Below, piece by piece: positions 8,107 to 15,435 of a stretch of DNA of 64,000 nt; positions within the stretch are counted from its first letter, which is position 1, and each line of letters opens with the position of its first letter. The notes beneath the pieces were generated by a model. That model did not search any database. It worked only from the letters and a program-made list of their open reading frames with translations, and had not been told where the DNA came from. This stretch comes from an uncultured Roseburia sp. Its GTDB lineage: Bacteria; Bacillota; Clostridia; Lachnospirales; Lachnospiraceae. Location: the NCBI GenBank assembly GCA_910577925.1, contig CAJTOI010000009.1:1-64000 (forward strand). Direction: 5' to 3'. A program made the translations under genes and the position numbers.

Positions 8107-9183
8107 TCACCCCTGTCCTGTGATACAGCGATACAGTTCCTTTGCACCGCCGACAGATACATCCATCACCGGTATTCTGCCGCCCTGTTCTTTTCTTCTA
8201 CGGACCTCACGGTACATATACTCATACGGCATATACACCACATCACTTCTTTTTCTGTGGCTCGTGTAGTAAACATCCAACACCACATTCTCCGGCCAGA
8301 CCGCGCAAAACTCACAGCCGAGACGAACCCTGCAGTCGTCGGAAAGTTTTTCTATCAGTTCCGGTTCCAGCAACTCATAGGAGACACACCCCACAAGGTA
8401 ATCCGGCACGACGGCCTGACACAGCATATAGCTGCGTACTCCAAAACAATCCAGCGTGTTTGCATTGTACCGCATCAGCGCATCCGGCGCCTCGATGAGA
8501 ATCAGATTCGCATAGGTATTCCGCACCACGCCGTTAATGTAGGCGTTCAGACTCTTTATCCTCTCGTTCTCGTCCCTGACCGGAGCATTCCATATACGCG
8601 CAAAGCCGTAAAATCCAAACAGCCCTCCCGCTTCATTCCGGCAGAAAACCGCCGGTCGGTACCCTTCTTCTCTCACTTTTAAATACAGCTCAAGCACGGC
8701 CTCAAAGCTTGCGCTCTGCGCCAAAAAGCCGCCGAACAGAATCACCGGCGCCTGCGACCTGTAGAAACGCCCCTCCGGCTCGATTTCCCCAAGCTTTAAA
8801 CACCCCACCTGTCCGGGGTACTCCTGCTTTAACCGCTCCAAATCCTCGATTTCTGCAATGCGGTCCGGATTGACAAAAAGGACCTGCTTTCCGTGTACCG
8901 CCGCTTCCTCCGCCAGCTCTGTCAGCCGCAGTTCTCCGACAATCCTCCCCGGACGGCACAAGAGCAGCGTATCCCAATCCTCCCTGTCAAATGGCAATTC
9001 TTCCGATACGATTCTCCCGACGGGAGGCTGATTACATGCTTCCCCCGCATCCCGGCCTCCGTAGCCGCAACCTGGCGGCGACACCAGATACCGCAATTCA
9101 TAGCTCTCCTGTCCCTGTTCAAACCACCGCACGACCGGAAGAAATTCCGGACAGAACGGATACCATACGGCCGCCTGTCTCAT
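8107..9183 (-). CDS. Peptide maturation system protein, TIGR04066-like
   Basis: A 358-residue soluble protein with no catalytic motif I can name. It sits between the radical SAM maturase and the carrier-like protein, the place where clostridial CLI_3235 clusters carry the 'peptide maturation system protein' known as TIGR04066. Visible features are an early Gly-rich stretch (PPGCGYGGRDAG), alternating hydrophobic beta-like strands (DTLLLCRPGRIV, KQVLFVNPD, APVILFGGF) that suggest a Rossmann-like alpha/beta fold, and a C-terminal half with AVVPDYLVGCVSYEL. The start is Met 7 of the longer frame: AAGGGGTGAG lies seven bases before it and the maturase stop ends one base before it, giving tight coupling. 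Its role, possibly precursor handling or partner binding, is unknown. Confidence 0.7.
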   Translation of the reverse strand: MRQAAVWYPFCPEFLPVVRWFEQGQESYELRYLVSPPGCGYGGRDAGEACNQPPVGRIVSEELPFDREDWDTLLLCRPGRIVGELRLTELAEEAAVHGKQVLFVNPDRIAEIEDLERLKQEYPGQVGCLKLGEIEPEGRFYRSQAPVILFGGFLAQSASFEAVLELYLKVREEGYRPAVFCRNEAGGLFGFYGFARIWNAPVRDENERIKSLNAYINGVVRNTYANLILIEAPDALMRYNANTLDCFGVRSYMLCQAVVPDYLVGCVSYELLEPELIEKLSDDCRVRLGCEFCAVWPENVVLDVYYTSHRKRSDVVYMPYEYMYREVRRRKEQGGRIPVMDVSVGGAKELYRCITGQG

Positions 9184-9184
9184 T

Positions 9185-10375
9185 TCACTCACCCCTTGCA
9201 TCTTTTGCTGCGTTTCCTGTTTCCTCCAATTGCGCGCCGTAGTAAACCGCCATCTCCTGAAACAAAAGATACCGTTTTATCTTCTCATACGCCGCATTTC
9301 TGACATCACCGCAATGCTTTTTCTTGCGCGCCGCGTCAAACTCCGCGTTTCCGGAATCCGCTTTCTTCCCGCACAGCGAGCAGAACCGAAAGCTCCAGCA
9401 GTTCCTGCAGTCTTCTTCCGTCACCTGTCCCACATTTAAAAAACGTTTGACCTTGTCCACATCAAAGCCGTCCGTAAGATTCCCGATCCGTGTCGCCTCC
9501 GAAGTCTCGCTGACCCGCTCACAGGGAAACAGATTTTCATCCACGTTGCAGAACAGGCGCAGCTGTCCGGGCATACACGGTCCTCCCGGCGCATCCGTCT
9601 CGTACAGCGGAGCATATTCCGCCGCATCAAACCGATTCTCAATCGCGCTCTTCTCTGATACTGCCGCAATCGGCGATACCCTGTTCTTATCAATGCGCCC
9701 GCAATGCGCCAATATCGCCAGGAATGCCTGATACTGCCGCTTCCAGACAAATTCCTCCGCATAGGCCGCCTGCGCGTCATCATACTCCCTATCTACTATC
9801 GCAGGCGCCACAAACAGCTCGGAAAGCTCTTTCTCATTCAGATAAATTTCATTGATACAGTCAAAATCATTCTGCGGGTCCATCACCATACTGATCTGCA
9901 TCGACTTGGCGTATTCCGGCGCAACGCGCCGCACCATCTCGATTTTATCCATCACCGTATCAAATGTTCCGCCTCCGCCCCGGAAGACGCGGTTTTTATC
10001 GTTAATCTCTTTCGGTCCGTCCAGACTGATCATCAGCTTGATTTTATGTTCCTCGAGATAGCGGACAATCTCCTCATTCAGCAGGGTTCCGTTCGTCGTC
10101 ATGTTAAACGTCAGCATTTTCCCCGCGAAGCACTCCTCCGCATAGGCCACAACCTGTCTGACCAACCCCATCTTAAGCAGCGGTTCCCCGCCGTAAAAAC
10201 TGATATTTACATCTTCGCTGTCAATCGCATGTGCCCGGAGAAAATCCACAGCCTTTTTGGCGGTTTTCCAGCTCATATTCTTCTGGGAATGGCTTCGCTG
10301 CTTCTCGCTGCCTTCCTCTGAATAAATACAGTATTTGCAGCGGAAATTACAGTTCTGCGTCACCTGCAGCGTCAA
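9185..10375 (-). CDS. ccpM: Radical SAM/SPASM RiPP maturase, catalytic part (frameshifted)
   Basis: A 396-residue fragment holding the whole catalytic part of a Cys-rich-peptide maturase. The radical SAM cluster motif C9xxxC13xxC16 (TQNCNFRCKYCIYS) is at its very start, followed by FYGGEPLLKMG and SLDGPKEIND. A Cys-rich SPASM region (CMPG, FPCERVS, DCRNCWSFRFCSLCGKK, KKKHC) binds extra iron-sulfur clusters. The only start is TTG at 10375, with no ribosome site, overlapping the TGA of the preceding fragment. Reading upstream in this frame gives ERKLGKLTLQVTQ, the natural continuation of the first fragment. Removing one copy of the tandem CTCGA at 10391-10400 joins both parts into one protein. 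Function may persist through translational coupling, or the enzyme may be dead. Confidence 0.85.
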   Translation of the reverse strand: MTLQVTQNCNFRCKYCIYSEEGSEKQRSHSQKNMSWKTAKKAVDFLRAHAIDSEDVNISFYGGEPLLKMGLVRQVVAYAEECFAGKMLTFNMTTNGTLLNEEIVRYLEEHKIKLMISLDGPKEINDKNRVFRGGGGTFDTVMDKIEMVRRVAPEYAKSMQISMVMDPQNDFDCINEIYLNEKELSELFVAPAIVDREYDDAQAAYAEEFVWKRQYQAFLAILAHCGRIDKNRVSPIAAVSEKSAIENRFDAAEYAPLYETDAPGGPCMPGQLRLFCNVDENLFPCERVSETSEATRIGNLTDGFDVDKVKRFLNVGQVTEEDCRNCWSFRFCSLCGKKADSGNAEFDAARKKKHCGDVRNAAYEKIKRYLLFQEMAVYYGAQLEETGNAAKDARGE

Positions 10376-10656
10376 TTTGCCGAGCTTTCTCTCGACTCGA
10401 GCAGCGTCTCTATGTAATCCGTCATCGGATGTCTCACATGCCGCACCCTGCTCTCCTCCGAAAAATAGCCCCTGCTCCTAAAATCCGTATAGGCCGCCGG
10501 CGGCTCCCCTGCCGCATTCCCCTCCGTCAGCCGCAGCAGATAGCGATATACCTCCTCCGGGATATCGATCAGCTCGCTTTTATTTGCATCGAAGCAGTAG
10601 AAACCGTTCGGCGTGCGAAAACATTTTACAAAAGGCATCTTTTGTTCCTCTTTCAT
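10372..10656 (-). CDS. ccpM: N-terminal fragment of the radical SAM maturase
   Basis: 94 residues with an AAGGAG ribosome site eight bases before ATG and a promoter just upstream. It reads CFRTPNGFYCFDANKSELI, then DIPEEVYRYLLRL and later RHPMTDYIETLLE: a PqqD-like, mostly helical precursor-recognition region such as opens maturases of this family. After TLLE the frame leaves the expected sequence (SRESSAN, stop). The lost text continues in the next frame as RKLGKLTLQ. I see this as the first exon-like half of one gene broken by a 5-bp duplication. Alone it could still bind the leader peptide in trans, as separate recognition proteins do in other RiPP systems. Confidence 0.75.
   Translation of the reverse strand: MKEEQKMPFVKCFRTPNGFYCFDANKSELIDIPEEVYRYLLRLTEGNAAGEPPAAYTDFRSRGYFSEESRVRHVRHPMTDYIETLLESRESSAN
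10391..10400 (-). repeat. 5-bp tandem duplication that frameshifts the maturase
   Basis: Plus strand reads CTCGACTCGA, two adjacent copies of CTCGA. Deleting one copy restores a continuous maturase frame (YIETLLERKLGKLTLQ). Such a repeat can arise and revert by strand slippage. Confidence 0.8.
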
Positions 10657-10679
10657 CCCATCAGCTCCTTATGTTTGTA

Positions 10680-10709
10680 ATTTTACCACAAACATAATTT
10701 TATTTGCAA
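10680..10709 (-). promoter_or_regulatory. Promoter of the RiPP operon
   Basis: Minus strand: TTGCAA (10709-10704), 18-nt spacer, TAAAAT (10685-10680). The start of transcription would fall a few bases before the AAGGAG site of the maturase fragment. No other promoter-like site is evident between here and radA. Confidence 0.55.
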
Positions 10710-10762
10710 CAAAAATACCTTATCCAAATAATTTGTTAAAGCATCAGTGCGGTAAAGTGTCG

Positions 10763-12136
10763 TTAAATCGCATTCACCGCATCCTTTACCGTCCCGACTC
10801 CGACAAGACGGATCCCGCTTTTCTCTTTTTCTTTGCCGCGCATGGCCTCAAGGCATACCTGCGGCAGGATGCAGGTCTCAAAGCCGAGCTTCTGCGCCTC
10901 GAGCACACGCTGCTCCGCCATACTCACCGCGCGCACCTCGCCGCTTAAGCCCACTTCGCCGAAACAGATGGTCTTCCCGTCAATCGGACGCTCTTTGTAA
11001 CTCGATATCACCGCAAGAACAATGCCAAGGTCGATCGCCGGCTCATTCATACGGATTCCGCCTGCGATGTTGACATAGGCGTCACAGTTTCCCAGCTGCA
11101 GTCCGAGACGCTTTTCGAGCACCGCCATCAGAAGATTCACGCGGTTGAAATCGCATCCGGCCGCCGTTCTTCTCGGCATCCCGAAATTCGTGTGGCACAC
11201 GAGCGCCTGCACCTCGATCAGAATCGGACGCGTCCCCTCCATCGAGCAGGCCACGACCGAGCCCGACGCCCCCTCGGGTTTTCCGCTGAGCATATATTCC
11301 GAGGGATTTTCCACCTCGGCAAGGCCTTCGCGCCGCATCTCAAACACTCCGATTTCGTTGGTCGAACCAAAGCGGTTTTTCACGCCCCGAAGAATGCGGT
11401 AGGCCGCATGCCTGTCCCCCTCAAAGTAGAGCACGGTATCTACCATATGCTCTAACACGCGGGGACCTGCCACCACCCCTTCCTTTGTCACATGGCCGAC
11501 AATAAAAACGGAAATCCCCATGCCTTTTGCAATCTGCATCAGCACTCCGGTGGATTCCCGCACCTGGGAAACGCTTCCCGGCGCCGATGCAACCTCCTCA
11601 TTGTACATCGTCTGTATGGAGTCGATCACCACAATCTGCGGCTTTTCCCGGTCAATAATCCCCCGGATGGTTTCAAGATTCGTCTCGCAGAGCAGCCGCA
11701 GACTGTCCGTAAACGTGCCGATACGCTCCGCGCGGATTTTAATCTGCTGCAGCGACTCCTCCCCGGATATGTAGAGCACCTTCTCGTTCTGCCCTGCCAG
11801 ATTCCGGCACACCTGCAGCAGCAGCGTCGACTTTCCGATGCCGGGATCTCCTCCGACCAAAACCAGAGACCCCTGCACGATGCCGCCGCCCAACACGCGG
11901 TCAAGCTCTTTCATTCCGGTGGAAATCCGCTTATCCTGCGTCATCACAATCTTTGAGAGCGGCACGACCTGCGCCGCGTCTGCAGCTTTTTCTCTCGCTT
12001 TTCCCGCGCTCTTTTTGTCTATAAGCTCTTCCACGAACGTGTTCCACTCCCGACAGCCGGGACACTGTCCCAGCCACTTGGCGGACTCGTGTCCGCAGTT
12101 CTGACAGAAATAAATGGTTGTCTTTGCCTTTGCCAT
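10763..12136 (-). CDS. radA: DNA repair protein RadA
   Basis: RadA is a hexameric RecA-like ATPase that speeds branch migration in recombination and helps RecA. It is about 457 residues, the normal length. In order: an N-terminal C4 zinc finger (CQNCG ... CPGC), a RecA core with Walker A GGDPGIGKST, the family motif KNRFG (LRGVKNRFGST), and a Lon-protease-like C-terminal domain with LGLQLGNCDAYVNIAGG. The start is Met 21 of the longer frame (MAKAKTTIYFC), which has GAGGAG six bases upstream and matches the family N-terminus. It is a single housekeeping gene between the RiPP operon and an unknown gene, separated from the latter by a terminator. Confidence 0.97.
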   Translation of the reverse strand: MAKAKTTIYFCQNCGHESAKWLGQCPGCREWNTFVEELIDKKSAGKAREKAADAAQVVPLSKIVMTQDKRISTGMKELDRVLGGGIVQGSLVLVGGDPGIGKSTLLLQVCRNLAGQNEKVLYISGEESLQQIKIRAERIGTFTDSLRLLCETNLETIRGIIDREKPQIVVIDSIQTMYNEEVASAPGSVSQVRESTGVLMQIAKGMGISVFIVGHVTKEGVVAGPRVLEHMVDTVLYFEGDRHAAYRILRGVKNRFGSTNEIGVFEMRREGLAEVENPSEYMLSGKPEGASGSVVACSMEGTRPILIEVQALVCHTNFGMPRRTAAGCDFNRVNLLMAVLEKRLGLQLGNCDAYVNIAGGIRMNEPAIDLGIVLAVISSYKERPIDGKTICFGEVGLSGEVRAVSMAEQRVLEAQKLGFETCILPQVCLEAMRGKEKEKSGIRLVGVGTVKDAVNAI

Positions 12137-12179
12137 GTCTGCTCCTCTTCCTGTGAAAATAGATATGTTTTTATATAAA

Positions 12180-12209
12180 AAAGAGCGAAGTCTCAAAACT
12201 CCGCCCTTT
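12180..12209 (-). terminator. Rho-independent terminator after the 137-residue unknown gene
   Basis: Minus strand: 12-bp stem AAAGGGCGGAGT / ACTTCGCTCTTT (two G-U pairs), loop TTTGAG, then TTTTATAT. It separates the unknown gene from radA. Confidence 0.85.
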
Positions 12210-12226
12210 CCGGTCCGTCCCCTCTT

Positions 12227-12640
12227 CTATCGGCATTTCCGAATGCTGACCGTCACCGGATGCTCTCCAAGCTCCACACTGACGCTCAGTTTTCCTCCCA
12301 GATTTGTCTTCATCGTGCCGGCATCCGTCCCGTCGATCGCGATACCGTACTCCATCTCGTCCTCAAGCTCTACCGTAACCTGCGCATCCTCCGGTCCCTC
12401 CACCGCAAACTCGATGCCCGTATCCGTTGCCCGCAATCCTGCAACCGCAGTTCCCGGAACCGATTCGTACACAAACATGCCGTTGCGCTCCAGCTTCGTA
12501 ATCTCCCGGCAGGTCTTTACCTTGTACACGTCGCCCTGATGTTCAAAATTATCGAGCTTCGCCTTTGCACTCAAAGAGTAGTCGCCAAAACTGATTGTTC
12601 CATCTGCTTCCGAACGAATTAATTCACTAATAACGGCCAT
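12227..12640 (-). CDS. Conserved-looking protein of unknown function
   Basis: A 137-residue acidic soluble protein starting MAVISELIRSEADGTISFGDY. It is predicted to be mostly beta strand (KTCREITKLERNGMFVYESVPG, then VTVELEDEMEYGIAIDG). AGGAGG lies six bases before the chosen ATG; the longer open frame to 12712 lacks a ribosome site and overlaps the promoter-like region. Similar small proteins occur beside clpC in related genomes and are sometimes labelled endosialidase beta chain, a name I consider unsupported. No signal peptide, metal site or catalytic motif is visible. It is transcribed alone between clpC and radA, with its own terminator. Confidence 0.75.
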   Translation of the reverse strand: MAVISELIRSEADGTISFGDYSLSAKAKLDNFEHQGDVYKVKTCREITKLERNGMFVYESVPGTAVAGLRATDTGIEFAVEGPEDAQVTVELEDEMEYGIAIDGTDAGTMKTNLGGKLSVSVELGEHPVTVSIRKCR

Positions 12641-12710
12641 TTTATCCTCCTGTGATACTTCGCGGACGCCGCTTCGCAGACGTCCTGCTTCATCAAAATT
12701 TTGTAAACTC

Positions 12711-12739
12711 ATTATATAATAATTGTACGGTTATTTCCA
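12711..12739 (-). promoter_or_regulatory. Promoter candidate for the 137-residue gene
   Basis: Minus strand: perfect TATAAT (12716-12711) preceded, after 17 nt, by a poor -35 (TGGAAA). Confidence 0.45.
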
Positions 12740-12767
12740 GTACTTCGGCACTCATTTCAGGAAAATT

Positions 12768-15215
12768 TTATTTTATTTCGAATGCAATCTCATTCTTTCT
12801 GGTCGTCACAGTCACCCGGCTTTCCCTGCGGATTTTTCCTTCCAGCAATTCTTCCGCCAGCTTATCCTCGATCTCGTTTTGTATCTTGCGGCGGAGAGGT
12901 CTCGCCCCGTATTTCGGCTCGTAGGCCTTCTCGACAATATAATTTTTTACGCTGTCGCGCACCACGAGCGAAATACCCATCTGCTTTCTGCAGCGCTCCG
13001 CCAGCTCTTTTAACATCAGCCCTGTAATCTGCTTCATGTCCTCCCTGTTCAGCGAGCGGAACACGATCGTTTCATCGATACGGTTTAAAAACTCCGGCTT
13101 GAAAATGCGGCGTACCTCTTCCATGACGCTTCCTTTCATGCGCTCATAATTCTGCTTCTCGTCATTCCCCGAAGCAAAACCGAGCTTTTTCGGCTCCACA
13201 ATCGCCTGTGCGCCCGCGTTGGAAGTCATAATGATAATGGTATTTTTGAAATCCACTTTTCTTCCCTGCGCGTCCGTGATATGTCCGTCGTCAAGTACCT
13301 GCAGCAAAATATTAAAGACATCCGGATGCGCTTTTTCGATCTCGTCAAACAAAATGACCGCGTAGGGATTCCGGCGCACCTTTTCGCTCAGCTGGCCGCC
13401 CTCCTCGTGTCCGACATAGCCGGGCGGGGACCCGATCATCTTCGATACGCTGTGTTTCTCCATATATTCCGACATATCCACGCGTATCATCGCCTGTTCC
13501 TGGCCGAACACCGCCTCCGCCAAAGCCTTGGATATCTCTGTCTTTCCGACGCCCGTAGGGCCCAGAAAAAGAAACGAACCGATCGGACGGCGGGGGTCCT
13601 TTAATCCCACGCGCCCTCTTCGGACGGCTTTTGCCACGGCGCTCACCGCGTCCTCCTGTCCGACTACACGCCGGTGCAGCGTGGCCTCCAGCTTTCTCAG
13701 GCGCACGGCCTCCCCCTCGGTCAGCTTCTTCACCGGAATCTTCGTCCAGCCGGACACAACGTCGGCAATCGCATCCTCGTCCACCTCCAGCCGTTTTCGC
13801 TGCAAGCTGCGCCTCTGCCGATCTAACTGCCGGTTCTGCTTTTCCTCAAGCGCCTCACGCTCCGCCTTCACCGCTCTGGCGGTCTCCATATCCGCCTCCA
13901 TAAGCGCCTTCTCAAAGCGCTTCTCGCACTCGGCAATCCGTTTCTTTAACTCGCGCAGGTCCGCTCCGCCGCCGGAGGTCAGACGGACCTTCGCCGCAGC
14001 CTCATCCATCAGATCAATCGCCTTGTCCGGCAGAAAACGGTCGTTGATATACCGGGCGGAAAGATGCGCCGCGGCCTCAATGGCCTCATCCGTGATCGTC
14101 ACGTTGTGATGCCTTTCGTACTGCTCTCTGAGCCCCGCGAGAATCCGGACAGTCTCTTCCTCGCTCGGTTCCTCGACGGTCACCGGCTGAAAGCGCCGCT
14201 CGAGTGCGGCATCCTTCTCCACATATTTCCGATATTCCTCGATGGTCGTCGCACCGATCACCTGTACCTCACCGCGGGCTAAGGCCGGTTTTAAAATATT
14301 GGACGCATCAATCGCGCCTTCCGCTCCGCCCGCACCGATAATCGTGTGAATCTCATCGATAAACAAAAGGATATTTCCGGCTTTCGTGACCTCCGCGAGC
14401 ACCTTTTTGATGCGCTCCTCAAACTCCCCGCGGTATTTCGACCCGGCCACTATCCCGGATAAATCAAGCGATACGACGCGCTTTCCGTCCACCGTATCGG
14501 GCACCATCCCAGACACGATACGCTCCGCGATTCCCTCAACGATAGCGGTCTTTCCCACGCCCGGTTCTCCGATCAGACACGGGTTATTCTTGCTGCGGCG
14601 GCTCAGAATCTGGACGACACGGTCAATCTCGCTCTCTCTGCCCACGACGGGGTCCAGGGCTCTGTCCTTTGCGAGCGCCGTAAGGTCCCTCGAATACTGG
14701 TCGAGCACCGGCGTCCCTCCCGTCCCTTTCCGCCCGGGCCTGCCGTTCTGAAAATCCTCCTTGTAAAGGTTTGCGTCCTCACCCATGGCAATCAGCGTAT
14801 CCACATACATCTTCTGCACATTCACGGACAGCGTGTTAAGCAGGCGCGACGCCACGCACTCCGGCTCTTTGACCATCGCCAGAAGAATGTGCTCGGTCCC
14901 GATCTGCTCGGAATGGAACCGCGCGGCTTCCTTTGCGGCCCCCTCGAGCACGCTCTGTACCCGCGGCGAATAATTCTGCGGCTCCTGCACCGCCGGCGCC
15001 GGCGCCTGAGGCGCGATCAGCTCGCGTATCAGATCCATGACCTTTTCCGCCTCCACGCCGGTGTCTCCGAGTATTCTCGCGGCGACACCGGTACCCTCCT
15101 TTAAAAGCCCGTAAAGGATATGCTCCGTTCCTATATAGTTGTGATGCATCGCCTTCGCCATCCGTCTGGCAATGTCGATTGCTTTTTTCGCTTTGGCCGT
15201 ATATGGTGTTTGCAT
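12768..15215 (-). CDS. clpC: ATP-dependent Clp protease ATP-binding subunit ClpC
   Basis: ClpC is a class I AAA+ unfoldase that feeds proteins to ClpP. The 815 residues comprise an N-terminal double Clp repeat (~1-145), AAA-1 with Walker A GEPGVGKTAI and LFIDEIHTIIGAGG, a charged middle region with coiled-coil/UVR-like helices (~410-450), AAA-2 with GPTGVGKTEI and VILFDEIEKAHPDV, and the C-terminal D2-small domain. AAGGAGGGG precedes ATG. The ctsR-mcsA-mcsB genes that often precede clpC are absent; a glycosidase gene lies upstream instead, so clpC is monocistronic here. I see no clear CtsR heptad repeat in the upstream region. Confidence 0.97.
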   Translation of the reverse strand: MQTPYTAKAKKAIDIARRMAKAMHHNYIGTEHILYGLLKEGTGVAARILGDTGVEAEKVMDLIRELIAPQAPAPAVQEPQNYSPRVQSVLEGAAKEAARFHSEQIGTEHILLAMVKEPECVASRLLNTLSVNVQKMYVDTLIAMGEDANLYKEDFQNGRPGRKGTGGTPVLDQYSRDLTALAKDRALDPVVGRESEIDRVVQILSRRSKNNPCLIGEPGVGKTAIVEGIAERIVSGMVPDTVDGKRVVSLDLSGIVAGSKYRGEFEERIKKVLAEVTKAGNILLFIDEIHTIIGAGGAEGAIDASNILKPALARGEVQVIGATTIEEYRKYVEKDAALERRFQPVTVEEPSEEETVRILAGLREQYERHHNVTITDEAIEAAAHLSARYINDRFLPDKAIDLMDEAAAKVRLTSGGGADLRELKKRIAECEKRFEKALMEADMETARAVKAEREALEEKQNRQLDRQRRSLQRKRLEVDEDAIADVVSGWTKIPVKKLTEGEAVRLRKLEATLHRRVVGQEDAVSAVAKAVRRGRVGLKDPRRPIGSFLFLGPTGVGKTEISKALAEAVFGQEQAMIRVDMSEYMEKHSVSKMIGSPPGYVGHEEGGQLSEKVRRNPYAVILFDEIEKAHPDVFNILLQVLDDGHITDAQGRKVDFKNTIIIMTSNAGAQAIVEPKKLGFASGNDEKQNYERMKGSVMEEVRRIFKPEFLNRIDETIVFRSLNREDMKQITGLMLKELAERCRKQMGISLVVRDSVKNYIVEKAYEPKYGARPLRRKIQNEIEDKLAEELLEGKIRRESRVTVTTRKNEIAFEIK

Positions 15216-15324
15216 TGTCCCCTCCTTGTCGTTTCTTCCTGAACATACACTCTTTTTACTTTACCACGAGCACAATGTTTTCCGCAACAAAAACTTCCCG
15301 CAGCGCATCCAAACGCCTGACAGC

Positions 15325-15366
15325 TTTTGGGGCAGTTGATCCATGCCCGGATCAACTGCCCCAAAA
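15325..15366. terminator. Perfect 18-bp inverted repeat between the GH3 gene and clpC
   Basis: TTTTGGGGCAGTTGATCC, a 6-nt loop, and its exact complement ending in AAAA. It lies after the glycosidase stop, so it probably ends that transcript, although the minus-strand tail is short of T. The flanking T/A runs make it usable from both strands. The rest of the 220-base gap shows only the clpC ribosome site. Confidence 0.7.
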
Positions 15367-15435
15367 TTCTTTGCTGCGGATTTCGTCAGGATCTTACACC
15401 TGCTTTTATTGTTCCCTCATTTGCCGAAAAAATGT

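Noticed and set aside
12641..12712. Longer N-terminus for the 137-residue unknown protein
   Set aside because: The ribosome site AGGAGG sits inside this stretch and the region overlaps the promoter.
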